Positions 36,324-48,436 of a stretch of 64,000 bases of DNA are shown here, piece after piece. The DNA is taken from contig MQVO02000006.1 of the NCBI GenBank assembly GCA_001986395.2, positions 682,001 to 746,000 on the forward strand. Direction: 5' to 3'. This DNA is from Irpex lacteus. Its lineage: Eukaryota > Basidiomycota > Agaricomycetes > Polyporales > Irpicaceae. Under the pieces are notes generated by a model, which saw nothing but the letters and a program-made list of their open reading frames with translations, did not search any database and was not told the origin of the DNA. The position numbers were made by a program, and so were the translations under genes. Numbering within the stretch: position 1 is the stretch's first letter; each line of letters begins with the position of its first letter.

Positions 36324-37147
36324 ATGGCCGACACAACGAGAGTAGGACAGGCGAAGGAAACCGTGCAAGCCCTCGCGGACAATAACGTCGACAGTACAGA
36401 CTCTAATGCGCGGTACATGGCGTATGCTGCCCGGTTAAGGACGGCGTTGCGTGCGGGGCACAGATATATCGCATACGTACGTTTGTCTTTTTGTCGGTGA
36501 GGGACAGAGATAGACTGACACACAGACTAGTGATGTTGGCGAGGCGTTCAGGCCTGTTGTCCCGCCTGCCGTGGTTACAGCGGCGTATGGTGTTTCGTGG
36601 CTATATCTCGCCGGGTGAGTTCAGTTCGCTGGATATCATGATGTTGTGGAAGCTGACACGGTGTGGCGTGTTGCTAAACGATAGAGACGTTGGTTATGAG
36701 TCGTACAAGGCTTACAGGAGAGGACCTACGCCTTTGGAAGCTGCCAACTTCTCCGAACCTACGCGAGTCGGTATGATAGCAGTCAAGCGTGCTGTGTTCC
36801 AATCCGTCGCATCCATGTACGTCTTTCGTCCAACATCACTCTTCTTGAGCAGTATACTCATGCCGTCTCGGTCTCGTACGTCGCATCGCAGGGCACTACC
36901 CGCCTTGACGATACACACGGCAGTCAAGCAGGCCAAGAAGCTCTTCGTGAATACGACGAACCCTCGAGTGAAGTCATGGGGTCCAACTGTAACTGGGTTG
37001 GCCATCGTCCCTATATTGCCGTATCTCTACGACAAGCCTGTGGAGCACGCGACGGACTTTGCGTTTGAGTGGATAGAGCAGAAGTTGATGCAGCAGCAAG
37101 CACCTGGGCCGAACGCGGAGAAACCATCTGATAGGAAGGAGCTGTAG
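36324..37147 (+). CDS. Mitochondrial fission process protein 1 (MTFP1/MTP18)
   Basis: Four exons (36324..36476, 36526..36614, 36685..36816, 36892..37147) encode 209 residues. Family motifs include ARYMAYAARLRTALRAGHRYIAYTSDVGEAFRPVV, then SWLYLAGDVGYESYKAYRRG, ALPALTIHTAVKQAKK and LAIVPILPYLYDKPVEHATDFAFEW. In animals the protein lies in the inner mitochondrial membrane and promotes fission. Fungal copies are assumed to do the same. Length and membrane pattern fit. The last exon boundary (GCAG before GCACTACCC) restores the conserved ALPALTIH segment. Confidence 0.92.
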
Positions 37148-37768
37148 TTGGAAGGGGCGGTTGTGATATCTGCTTTTTGGTTTAATGATTGGGGTATACC
37201 CTTTGTTCTTGCTTCATAATAATACTCATCCTACGCATAACCTCTTTGGCGGTGATACATCCAGAAGCGGCTTGTTCGTGTATGAATGACTCCTCGGTGA
37301 CTTGGCACAGGCTGGCACAGGCAATCATGAGCTAGCAATAAACTTGGTATATTTTATCATTGTTCGGCGTCCGCGACTTCAATGGTATTGTGATGGAGCA
37401 AACGCGTATCAAAATTATATATTGCACAATTGAGTATTCAGGAAAGTATGTTCAAAATGCAAGACATAGGGCATAGTGCATAAGTACTGATAGCGTACGA
37501 GGATTCTGACTAGTGGTCCGTGGGATCACTGACATCATATTGTTGTAACCGTTTCTCGGGCATTGCGAACGCGACAGGCTGGTACGTATTCTTAGGAACT
37601 TCGAGGAACCGCTGAACAGTGACAAAAATGTAGCTACTGTAATCGAAGAATAAAGAATAGTGAAAGTATTACGAAGAGAACAATAAACGCGAAAAAATGA
37701 AAATGGAGAAAGAACGAAACCTTCCTAATCGGGAGTCCGATGCAACAACGGGGTGTCGGGCGCTCGTT
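37148..37768. other. Convergent intergenic region with AT-rich tract
   Basis: The 621 bp between MTFP1 and the next min-strand gene hold AT-rich sequence around 37340-37480 and 37620-37700. No supported gene is visible. It is likely two 3' UTRs. Confidence 0.55.
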
Positions 37769-40022
37769 TCACCCAACTACGGTACTCGTGTTTGTGGCTG
37801 CGTTTCCATTTTGCACCGCCCAGTGCATGGCGCGCACCTTGTCCTCGACCACCACAGCGTACTCCTCTATCCTAGTCTTCAACGCCATGGCACTCTCCCC
37901 CCATCTCTCGTTGACCTCGTATCTCCTCGCATCGTAGAGAAAATCGACGAATTCCTTGGCCGCCGGAGGGTAGAGCTTCTTAACACCGGGAGGGAAGCCG
38001 TCGTCAGCCTCTAGTGCCCGCTTCAACGCTCGTGCGTATTTCTTCCTTCGCCACTCTTCCTCCTCTGACTTGTAACGCGCAAGGAATAAGTTCTTCCCCG
38101 CCACGTACCACTGCCGAATGGCTTGAATCCATTCCGCGAATATCGCCTGCGCCGCGCTCGACGAGTGCGGGACTGTCGTAGGTAAAGGCTTCGCCCCCTC
38201 GTCGCGGTAGTACTGACGAGACTCTGCAGCTCTCCTACTCCCCTTCGCTGTCTTGTCCCATCCACTGCGTATCTTAGGTGCGCGTTCGAGAGGTCGCTCC
38301 GTCTGCGCCCAGTTCGGTCTCGCCGATGTGTGGGCTGAAAGCTCCGGAAGTCTGTGCGAACGCGGGATGAACAAGTGTGGATGGCCGTGCGAAGTAGATG
38401 CCGACGAGGGATATGATTGAGGATGGGAGGGAGGGTCTAACTTGATAGGTGCGTCAGGTTGTGGCGGCTCGTTCGTTGACGCCGGCTGTACAGGGAAAGC
38501 TTTTCTGTAGGCCGGAGTGGAGGACCGTTCGTCGACAACCTCGTCGGTGAGCTGGTCCATCTCCTCTTCCTGTTCCTGTTCCGGATCAGATCCTTCGTAG
38601 CCCTCATCGCTGGTAGGCGGCGAGGGTGATCGTGCAAGACACTCGACCGGAGGTGGCGTCGGCTGGGGTGGCCTCGCGGCGAGCTCAGACGGAGGAGGTG
38701 TTGGGGTGGGGAAGATGTCTTTGAAGACTTCGCGCCGACGAGCCTCATGCGCCACGGGGTCGTATTCTGGCTCCGTCGCATCCTTCACCTCTGGCCACTG
38801 TAACCCCACAGTCACTAAGACGTGAACCGGCTCAGGCGCTGCGACCGCAGGCTCAGACTCGCGTGGCGAATCAATAGGATGATCGCAACTCTGCGGAACA
38901 TGAGGCGGCGATACGTGGGTGGGCGTGGCATCTAGCCGCGCGGGAGTTGTAGCAACTGTGGGACTGTCGCTGTCAAATGGGGCGGCTGACGAGGGCACTG
39001 GGATAGTCGGAGATGGAGGAGGTGGAATTGATGGCGGAGGATTCGTCGGAACCGGGTCAACTGGCGGTGACAGGATGATGGGAGGCCGGGGCACGAGAGC
39101 CTGGGATTTCCCTGCATCAGGGTGGACATGCTTGATGAACCCACGGAGGATAATGTCCTGCTGCCTGTGAGAGAGGGAGGAGAGTTGGGGGTCTCCCTTC
39201 CGGCGAGGGCTAAGCACTCTCATGGCAACTGAGATGTTGTCATGCTGGGAGGCAAAGGATTTCGGGCGGCCTTGTCTTGGTGCTGAGTGTAGGTAAGGAG
39301 TGTGGCGCCGGTTGAGTTTACCACCCAGAACTGTGGCATGCCTTGGATGATGATTGACTGGTGGTGACTGTGCTCTCATTGCTGTACGATTGGCTGCTCT
39401 GACCAGAGTGGACCTATGCAAGAGCTGAGCTGTGGGAGTACGATGAACCATGCTTGAGCTTGATCTAAGTGGTTGGGGTGTTCTGTAAGGTCCTAAAGGT
39501 GATGGAACCTTGGTAGCATGCTGGTGATGTATTGTTAGAGGTGTGTTGTGATGGGTTGCATTGATCACACTTACAGGAGTGCTAGGTCTCCTGATTAATG
39601 CAGATGATGATGGCTCTGTGGCTATGATTGGCACTGGTAGCTTGAGCAAAGGACCCTGCAATGAGGAATGTATATTGTTAGTCTGTGAATGATAAAATGG
39701 TTGATAATGTGCATACTTGGAAGCTCCTTGGTTGCTTAGTAGTTGTAGAAGTGCTTGATGATGTTGGAGGGCTGGAGGTTACTGTAACATAAGAGATGTT
39801 AGATAGGTTCATCATTGATCTAAATGAGCACTGACAATCAGGTGGGCTGGACCTGGACTTCTGTGGTGTGAAGCCAGTATGTTGCAGGTTGTTCAAGATG
39901 CTTAGCTCGTCATCTGACAGAGCTTGCAGCTCTCTCCTTGATGTCTGAACAGACGGCACCCCAACAGAACCACTGTCCTGCATGGTTGAACTGTTTGATG
40001 AGGCAAAGACCCTAGCTGACAT
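37769..40022 (-). CDS. Unrecognised Pro/Ser-rich protein with charged helical C terminus
   Basis: Two minus-strand exons (40022..39717, 39655..37769) give 730 residues. The N-terminal third is Ser/Thr/His-rich. The middle is Pro-rich with runs such as PPPSIPPPPSP, then an acidic patch (PEQEQEEEMDQLTDE). The last 130 residues look folded and helical: FAEWIQAIRQWYVAGKNLFLARYKSEEEEWRRKKYARALKRAL and KLYPPAAKEFVDFLYDARRYEVNERWGESA. I do not recognise the family. Exon 1 and about the first 70-90 codons of exon 2 lie in DNA almost free of CpG, unlike the rest of the gene, so the 5' part may have a different origin. The ATG at 40022 is the first in frame. Confidence 0.7.
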
Positions 40023-40610
40023 GTAGCACAATGTGTAGTAATGACAGCAGTGGTATTGCTCAATATGATAACAGCAGTGAATATGCTGCTTGAATGGCTA
40101 AACTTTTATAAACTGGGGAAATGGGGAGTGAAGGATGGTGATGAAGCAGTAAGAAGAGGGGGGAGACAAGAGGAGGCATGTTCTAGCCTTTATATATGCA
40201 GCAATGTTTGGCCAGAACAATCATCAAAAAGTTTTTTTGGGCGATGATTCTCACACCAATAAATCGGTGATTCTGTCCTAATATGGCAACTTTGCCCTAA
40301 TTTGGATTAATTAAAAGTGTCAGCTGACATTTGATTATAAATGGGACAGAGCTGATTGGCTCTGGCTTATTACGGCATTTCCACAATGAATGATTCATTG
40401 TTGCATTGATTCTGCATACAAAACATATAATATTGGTGTAGCATCATGTTCATGATACTTATACCGCAGAAAAATAAAGATATACACAGCACAAAGTCAG
40501 TCTGACTTCATTCCAGGAAGATATATAGCAAACTGCATGAGAGACAGGATGGAAAAGCAGGATCTGCATGACATTGGTAGGATCTGCGGCATGAGGTTGA
40601 TAATGCCGAA
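39440..40610. other. CpG-depleted island spanning the 5' end of the 37.8-40.0 kb gene
   Basis: From about 39440 to 39905 I find no CpG dinucleotide, and only a handful up to about 40610, while the flanks on both sides are rich in CpG (for example GCGCCCGCGCGCGAGG at 40627). TG and CA are abundant. This is the pattern left by cytosine methylation and deamination. The island covers exon 1, intron 1, part of exon 2 and about 590 bp upstream. Confidence 0.65.
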
Positions 40611-42129
40611 GCAGATCCGAATGACGAAGCAAAGGCGCCCGCGCGCGAGGGCAGTTGACTCGGGGAAATGAACCGCGGGAAGCACAGTCGGGGACGCGGG
40701 ACTGCGGTCACGAGTTCGTGTCAATTGACGGGCTGGATGTTATGTTGTCGAAGACTCAAAGGCTGGCGCGGGCGCAGGAGGGTGAAATTGCACGAACAAA
40801 CGGGCTTTGCACGCGGAAGATGATGACAAGCGCACTCACGAGAGACAAACGGACGAGGCCCCCACCCAAACGATCGAACGCCGAGCTTAGAGTTTTGTGG
40901 TTCGATAAGCTTTTTGTGGGGCCGCGCATCCGAGATTTGTCAGTCTCGAGCGTCGAGCGAAACGGCAATCTGCGTCGAGGAGAGTGGTAAGTTTCTGCAG
41001 GCACCCGTGCGGTCGGAGCGCTGCTGTTGTGCTCGCAGGACTTACGGCAGGTCGCGAAATGAGGATGATAGAGTCTCGCGCAGCGTCGAAGGTGAATGGC
41101 TGAGGTGGTACACGTTCGCATGAGGCCAGTCTTCGGTGGTTGTTTGATTGTCGCTTCCCTGGCTTGTTGGTGGCTGGCGAATGGCGTAAGGAACGTGGAT
41201 AAACGTCATGTTTACGATTGACTTACTAGGCGATTACCTCTGGGCGGGTGAACGCCGTCTAGAACCCCGGATAATAGACGTCAGGTGTGACTATGAAAGG
41301 TAAAAGGTTACGGTGGGGGCGCTGGTCACTGGTGCGGTCGGGCCACCGTGGAAAACGAGCATCGGTGGAGTTGCTGGTATGAACGAACGAGCAGATAATG
41401 GACGAACATGCGATGCCGTACGGTGCTGGCGAGATAAGAGACACACCTGCGAGACGGAGATCGTGCAGGCAAAGCGGCCAGAGCGGAGGAGTTGCCACGA
41501 CGTGGATGGGGATTGGCCTGAGGGGTGGTGTGGTAAGATGGGAAGAAAAGCTCGCGCTCACGGAATGAGCAGACCCATCCGAGAGGCGTTCACAAGACCA
41601 GTGGCAGCTGAGCGCAAAGTGGGCAAACGTGCGTGCATCGTGTAGTGGTGATTGCGAGCGAGGACCCTGGGGACCGACGGATGGCGTCGCGTTTGTGAGA
41701 TCCCTGCGGCTGACGATGAGAGCGAAGACGAGAACAGTGGACTGCGGACAGAGCACGATGGGCGGGTGGTTGAACGTGTGTGCGTCGGGATGTCGGTCTT
41801 TGTGGCGGGTGGGCGCTAGATGTGTGTCGCACGTGCTTTGTTGCCTATATCGTCACGGCTGAGGAGAAACGAGAATTGACTCTTTCCTCGACCTCGTCCC
41901 CTCTCGACTCGCTTTCCCCCGCCCCCGCCGTTTCTTTTCAATCAAAACATTTATCGTTTAACCCAATATTAGCGATCTGCAGCAACGTTGCTTCACCTTC
42001 GCAACCATCCGTCGACGCCCTATATTATCGCTCTTGGCCCGACAAGGTCAGCTCTCTTTCCTTCTTGCTCTCCTCCATCTAATCACCCGCTCACTCCGGT
42101 TATTATTCCTTGTAACCTGAACCCCGCCC
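40611..42129. other. Long intergenic region upstream of the IP6 kinase gene
   Basis: About 1.5 kb with CpG-rich sequence and several unsupported ORFs, the longest 165 codons on the minus strand at 41259..41756. None shows a motif or consistent splicing. It is likely promoter and 5' UTR of the kinase gene, longer than any other gap in the window. Confidence 0.5.
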
Positions 42130-45100
42130 ATGAAGTTGATGGGACCTCGCACGGCAAGTCCCACCAACGACCTCAACCCATTCCGCTTTCCGCCCTCGCC
42201 TTCAACCGCCTCCTCCTCCGCCACTCCTACCCGCTACTCACTCGATTCGTCCAAAGACAAGACCCCGTCGTCGTCTCGCCCTTCCACCAGTCGTGCAAGC
42301 TCACAGAAAGTCCGCTCACGATGGTCCAGCATTTTTCATGACTCTCACTCTGAGCCGTCGATCGCGGATGCAAAACCCGGTCGACGCTCGCCCACTTTAC
42401 AGCGCAAGTCGGCCGTACGAGCAAAGTCGGACAGGGCTCTCACACTTCCCTCTGTACGCTCTATGCTAAATGATCTAACTGCTTCAAAGTCGGTTGAGAG
42501 CACTCGACCCCTTTCACGACGGTCGTCCTCTGCCTCGTCCTCCTCTTCCACTAACAGCCCTCCCAAATGGACACACCCGATGCCGAGTACATCTGGTCTT
42601 GGCCGCAAGGTTGCAGCATCGCTCGAACTATTCAAAGAGACTGTTACAACTCCAGTCTCCGAGGAACCAAACCCTTTTGAGATCGCCAAGTCTATCCCTT
42701 ACGGCTCACATCATGCTTCTAGCTCTTCGCGACAGCTCGACGCTGTAGAAGAACCTCAGTTCGAATTCGTAAAGCGTTCAGAATGGCCAGATCGGGAGGC
42801 TGCGGCTGTGCGGAGGGAGAAGAGTACAACTGCGTTGGAGAGGGTGAGGACGAGGGAGAGTGCGAGTTCCGTGAGCTCTACGAGAGATGTTGAGGCAAGG
42901 AAGAAGAAGCCAGAACGACGACCTTCTGTACGGGATTCCTTGAAGCACGATCTCGCCCAGTGGAGGAACTCGATAGTCACCGACCAGGATGGACGTGGAC
43001 GGCCACGAGAGCGGCCATTTGCATGGCCAGAGGATAATGCAGATGGCCTTCAAGTCGGCTCCCCCGATTCTGTGGCCTCTTCATCGTCCGTGGCCACTTT
43101 ACAGGATTTAACAGATGTAGCACACCACTCTCCTCATCGACGTTCCCGCTCCACCATGCGTAGGCCATCCTCTCCCTCCCATAATCAACTCGACATCAGC
43201 CCCATACTCCCTAGTGCAGTATTTATTCGCGCGCCTGAACACGAGATTCCACCGCCTGCCACTCATGATCCGCAGACCTTCCCTTCTACAACCCCCATAT
43301 CCCATTCCCTTCCCACGCAATCACCTCTTTCACTCTCCGCATTTGTTCCACCGACCTCTATAGTGTCCCCTTGGTCCAGTGAAGATGAAGACGACGACGA
43401 ATCTGCCTGGGAGACCGCTTCGGTCACCACCACCACTTCTACTACTTCCGCATCCTCTCCCTTCCCCCTTTCCCCACGACGGACTAGTCCTGCTCCCCAG
43501 CCCATCGTTCGTCAGCCGAGCGATGAGGACGACGATCACCATCATCGAGGTTTACTATCGCCCTTTCGTCATGCTGAGCTTGAGCATGAGGACCGTGCTT
43601 TGCAGGCCGGTGCTCAACATCATGTACCTGAATGGAGTCTTAACCTATCGCAAGAGAGTTTACCCCATATACCTCTTCGTCCGTTTAAGAACCAGGTAGG
43701 AGGTCACAGTGCGATCTATAAATTTACTAAAAGCGCTGTCTGCAAAGTGAGCCATGAATAACTACCCGCGAGCGAGAAGTGTTGCTGACCGAATTGTGTG
43801 TAGCCTCTCGTGTCACGCGAGAATTTGTTCTACGAGGCTGTCGAGAGGGAGGCTCCTCCCCTGCTTGATTTTATACCACGGTACCTAGGCGTCATGTTAG
43901 TGACGTATCGGCGCGTTCCGCGTGGCGTCAGCGTACAACCAGGGTCTTTGTCGGAGAAGTATCAACTCGGCCAGCTGCGTCGGCCTCCTCTGCCGAAGTC
44001 GACGTCAGACGTCCTCCCGGGGTACGGTATGCCCAATGGTGCCTTACCGGGGGAGGACGACGAGGCTGCGGGAGGCGACACTGACGATGGCGAGGCGGAG
44101 ATGCCTGAAGTCGTCCTTGACAGGAACAGGCACATCATCCCCGAGTGGATGTTGCGTGCTAGTCGGGGGCGAGCGTTGTCGCAGTCTGCTGCTGGTACGA
44201 ATAGCCACAAGCCGAGCTATGCAAACCGACATCTGCGAAGACATCATCTCAGTGGGTATACGGCGTCCAGTCCTGATCTTGCACTCTCAGCAAGCTCAGA
44301 TAGTGGGTCGTGCTTCAGCGCGCCGGGTAATGTACGACAGTACCAAACGGTCAAGAGCCCTCTGTCTCGGTCCCAAGAGTTGAAGTTCAATGCGCCCACG
44401 CCGCACAATACTCCCAAGGCATCTCCGAAGTCAGCGCCACAGACGATACACCCGCCTTCCTCTGAAGAGGCAACTCCACGTAACTCAGCCTCGCCTCCTC
44501 GTCCACCACTGCGTCCCTTGGTCTCTGATTCTGCCGGCATGTCCGCTCCCGGTTCTCCGCCTCCTACCTCGTTGAGCTGGTGTGGTGGTACCGGGTCTAC
44601 TACCGTTAATACGAAGTTCAAGGACCACGTCTTTAGCACCCTCCTGCGACGGATCGTGAGGAGACGACACAGTAGCGCTCGACCAGACGACGATGGAGAT
44701 GTTGCTGATGTCGAAGGCGAAGTCGCATCGGGTACGAGGCCACATCGAAGACGAAGCAAGAAGAAACTCAGCCAGCTGGAGAGGTTGCGTATGGAGGAGG
44801 GGTTGACTACGGGTCAGGGCCTCAGGAGGACGCGGAGTGAGGAACAATTTGACACTCAGCCCTCTGATATCTTCCCGTTCGAGGAGTTTGACGACAACAA
44901 CGGCGTCAATGACTCGGAGCGACGGTCGTCGAGTCCGTACGGTGCCGACGACACCAAGGCCTCCTCGTTCGTGGCCCGCTCGCACCGACACAAGTCTCCC
45001 TCACCTGTAGCACAGCGCCATGCGTTCCCGCTGATGTCGCAGCCACACATGGCCACCGAGCACCCGTTGAGCGCGAGGGACGACGATGTAGGGCTGGACA

Positions 45101-46391
45101 GTTCCATATCTCGGCAGAACCACTTCATCCTGATGGAGGACCTCACTGGACGGCTGAAGCATTCTTGTGTGCTGGACTTGAAGATGGGCACTCGACAGTA
45201 TGGGATGGACGCGACGCCGTTGAAGAAGAAGAGTCAGCGTAAGAAGTGCGATAGGACGACGAGCAGGAGTTTGGGTGTGAGGATCTGTGGTATGCAGGTG
45301 AGTCGTGGTTTCTTTTTTCTGCTGGGTGACTCGTTGCTTTGATGCATGCGGTGGCTGGATGGAGGCTCTTTATACGCTTTACTGCGTGTTGTTCTTTGTC
45401 CCACGTATATGGTCGCGGGACAGTATGTTGTATTTGGATTAGACTGGCCCCTTTTCCGTGATGTCGACTGCCACCATCTGTCTGCCCTGACTTCTATTCG
45501 CAAGGAACCCTTTCCTGACATGCTTTTTTGTCTTTTAAGGTTTGGAACCAAGTCACGCAGTCGTACATCTCCCAAGACAAGTACAAGGGCCGCGAGGTAC
45601 GGAAAGAAGACTTCCCGTCTGTCCTCGCGTCCTTCCTGCACAACGGCGAGCGTTTGCTCGTGTACCAGATTCCCGTCATCCTCCGCAAACTCTATGCTCT
45701 CGCTCGCATTATCTACCGACTCAAGGGCTTCCGGTTCTATGGCTGCAGTCTGCTCATGATCTACGACGGCGACCAGGAAGCCCAAGAAGCCTTCCGCGCG
45801 ACGAGCTTGGACAACCCGTCTTCGCGCAGCAAGCGCGGCGAGTCACTCGAGCGGCAGATGGACTCGCGCAACCTGAGCGAGATGATCAAGAACGCCAGTC
45901 GCGTGCCACAGCTGCGTCGCGCTCGCAGTGAGGATCTCCTCGTCGGCCCCGTGGCCAGTCGGAGCAGTCGCAGGCGGAAGCGAGGGGAGGTGCAGATTCG
46001 TTTGGTCGACTTTGCGCATACTACGACGGGCCACGATTGGTTGCCGTGTCCGCCGCCCACGGAGCGTCTGGATACAGAGGAGGTCTCTAGTGGGAAGGGC
46101 TACCAGGCGGAAGTGGACCCGGAGACTGGGCTGATCTATGCGCGGTTCCCGCCTCATTATCCTGACGAGCCCGACCGTGGGTTCCTGTTTGGTCTCATGA
46201 ACTTGTCGGAGAGCTTGGAGAAGATATGGAATGAGGAGCGGCTGAGGCGTATCAAGGCCGCCAGGGATCATTTGGCGAGCGGGGAGGATGAGGAGCAGCT
46301 GCCGCCGCTTTCTGTCGAGGGCAAGGAGATCTTTAGGGAGATCTTTGCTATTGGTGAGGACGACATTGACCTTGGGAACATCTCTACGTAG
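42130..46391 (+). CDS. KCS1: Inositol hexakisphosphate kinase (Kcs1-like)
   Basis: Three exons (42130..43746, 43804..45297, 45540..46391) give 1320 residues. The first 900 residues are mostly Ser/Pro/Arg-rich and disordered. The inositol polyphosphate kinase core starts with [29 protein letters not shown] and [13 protein letters not shown]. The signature [12 protein letters not shown] (family PxxxDxKxG, with Cys in place of the Pro position) is near residue 994. The core resumes after intron 2 with [30 protein letters not shown], and the end [16 protein letters not shown]. The enzyme converts IP6 to the pyrophosphate IP7, a phosphate-status signal. Intron 2 (242 bp) is the longest in the window. 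Catalytic blocks are separated by a long Ser-rich insertion (about 610-960), a common feature of fungal Kcs1. Confidence 0.93.
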
Positions 46392-47109
46392 GCTGCGAGG
46401 TTGGTGTCGTTTCCTTCTTCACTATTGCTCGTTCGTTTGGCAACGACGAGCGATGTCGTATACAGATTCTATGACCCTTTCTACTTCTGCGTTTGATGTA
46501 TTTACTTCTCTTATCATCCTCGCTGGAGTCCATCATATTTGACTCGCCCTTGTTTCTTTACTGCCTATTATCACATCATATCATACGTCTTTTCCTCGCA
46601 TATCTTCCATGACCCTCCTGCTTGCAACGTCATTATTCTCTCACTTCCACATATATTTTGTCATTCTCTTACTCAGTTTCTCGCCTCAATTCTATTGGTT
46701 TTTTGTCGTAGCATATTGCATCGGTCTCATCCACCCTAGAGTCTCTCATAGCTTATGCGTTCGTGCGTCTTCTGTTGTTGTTAACGTTCGTACCTATCAC
46801 TAAAGAAGTTCAAGATGAACTTGACGGTGTATATAGCCTTCTTGTGTGTTGCAATACATTTTGAGTCTTTTGCTTTCCGACAAAAAATGTGTGTATAGGG
46901 TAGATGGGCGGCGGAAGTAAAGTGGCTGGGACCGTTGAGTTTGGCTCTTGGAGCATGCTGGAGGACTTGAGAGGGACAAGCTGTATAACGTACCATTACC
47001 AGTTGTCACGCAGAGTCGCCATTGTTGTATCGTGGCCCACATGAATGTCAAGCATAGTGCGTTCCTCTAGTAAATGCAGCGTTTTATTGCAACATCCGTG
47101 TAAAGTACT
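46392..47109. other. Convergent intergenic region, T-rich
   Basis: The 718 bp between the IP6 kinase and QCR9 3' ends are pyrimidine-rich on the plus strand (46400-46750). I see no supported gene. Confidence 0.55.
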
Positions 47110-47506
47110 CTAGTCGGACTCATCCTGGAGGTATTTGTGGCGAATGTCCTTCCATTGTTTCTGCAGGTCACAGTCAAGATAATTAGTTCACAGCACAAAT
47201 AGACTATGAAAGGGCGGTACGTACCCCCTGGTTCCACCTATCCCAGAAAGAGGTAACACCGAGGTCGAAGCCAACACCGAAGGCGAATGCACCGGCAAAG
47301 ATGGTGGTGACATAAACGCCTGCATTTGAGGGGTGGTTAGGGAAGGGGCAATACGATGAGTTTGCACGGTTCTGTCGGTCAAGGTAGCTAGGAGAGGTGC
47401 TCACTGTTGCGCTTTACGAAGACGTTGTAGAAGGTGTTTGCGATCTAAGCAGCCAATTTGTTAAGGACATATTGACCAGGAATATAAGACCTTTACTCAC
47501 ACTCAT
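47110..47506 (-). CDS. QCR9: Cytochrome bc1 complex subunit 9
   Basis: Four tiny minus-strand exons (47506..47501, 47444..47405, 47319..47225, 47160..47110) join into a 63-residue protein that no single ORF shows. It reads MSIANTFYNVFVKRNSVYVTT, then FAGAFAFGVGFDLGVTSFWDRWNQG and KQWKDIRHKYLQDESD. This matches the short single-span subunit 9/10 of ubiquinol-cytochrome c reductase (human UQCR10, yeast Qcr9). It has one transmembrane helix and the WDxxNxGKxWKDI end. The first coding exon has only six bases. It shares a 219-bp promoter region with the mitochondrial ribosomal protein gene. Confidence 0.93.
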
Positions 47507-47725
47507 GGCTGGGTTAAGGAGAGGCGTAAATTAAGGGATGGGGTGGTGGTCGCTGCTGTACGCGTTGAAGTCGTCCGTGTCCGTCCGCATCGAAAAGCCA
47601 GCGGAGTTTCAATACACAAGTAGGCGCTCACGCCGACCACTCTTGCTCTGCTCATTATTACTGCTGCTCGACGCGAACGCGTTCATTATCACCAAGGACG
47701 CATTCGTGGCAGGCGAACTTCAACC

Positions 47726-48436
47726 ATGTCTCTTCTGGCCCGTCTACGAATATCGCAGGGATGCACGACTCATTCTTCCTACTTCCGTGCCCAAACCTCT
47801 GCCATTAGGTTCGCTTCGTTCAGAGCACCGAAGCCAGCGCGACAGCCAAACGCCGCAGAGGTTCAAGCCTCTCAAGAGGACCACGCATTCGCCAATACTA
47901 TCCTTGATGCAGTCGCCTCCCGACCCCAAAGAGAGGAGGACATCCCGCCTCCGCCTCCACCGGGAGGCTACCCAAAACCAAACCCTGCCAAACCAAATCC
48001 GCTGCGAGACTCGAAACCAAAGGAGGGAGAGAAACAGGAGGACATGAGGGTGGTCGCAAACCCCCATCTATATCGAATGTATGTCAAGGCGACGAGGAAC
48101 AACATCATCATCACGTTCACGAGACCGAACGGCGATCCCTTGCGCACACACACCGGCGGGACGTGTGGGTTCAAGCATGTGAACCGGTCGACTCACGAAG
48201 CGGCTCATCAGGCCACGATTAGGATGTTCAAGACGATACAGGAGGGGATATTGCCCAAGGAGCCGAAGATGCAGTTGCATGTGCTGTTGAGCGGGTTTGG
48301 GAAGGGGAGGGATGCGGTCAAGCAGGCGTTCTTGGGGACGGAGGGCGAGGTTGTGAGGCCGCTGGTGGTGAAGATTACGGACAAGACACCTATCAAGATT
48401 GGTGGTAACAGGGCAAAGAAGGCGAGACGAATATAG
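47726..48436 (+). CDS. Mitochondrial small-subunit ribosomal protein uS11m
   Basis: The gene is a single exon of 236 codons, unusual for this window. The N terminus is basic and serine-rich, as for a mitochondrial presequence. The S11 domain occupies residues about 110-236: NNIIITFTRPNGDPLRTHTGGTCGFKHVNRSTHEAAHQATI, QLHVLLSGFGKGRDAV and the basic end KIGGNRAKKARRI. The protein binds 15S/12S rRNA at the platform of the small mitoribosomal subunit. It is head-to-head with QCR9. Confidence 0.93.
   Translation: MSLLARLRISQGCTTHSSYFRAQTSAIRFASFRAPKPARQPNAAEVQASQEDHAFANTILDAVASRPQREEDIPPPPPPGGYPKPNPAKPNPLRDSKPKEGEKQEDMRVVANPHLYRMYVKATRNNIIITFTRPNGDPLRTHTGGTCGFKHVNRSTHEAAHQATIRMFKTIQEGILPKEPKMQLHVLLSGFGKGRDAVKQAFLGTEGEVVRPLVVKITDKTPIKIGGNRAKKARRI

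Noticed and set aside
41259..41756. 165-codon ORF on the minus strand between the CpG desert and the IP6 kinase
   Set aside because: No recognisable motif, no splice continuation, CpG-rich DNA gives long random ORFs, and it lies in the likely promoter and 5' UTR of the kinase gene.
43263..43699. Several ORFs of 70-110 codons inside the IP6 kinase first exon
   Set aside because: They are shadows in other frames of Ser/Pro-rich coding sequence.
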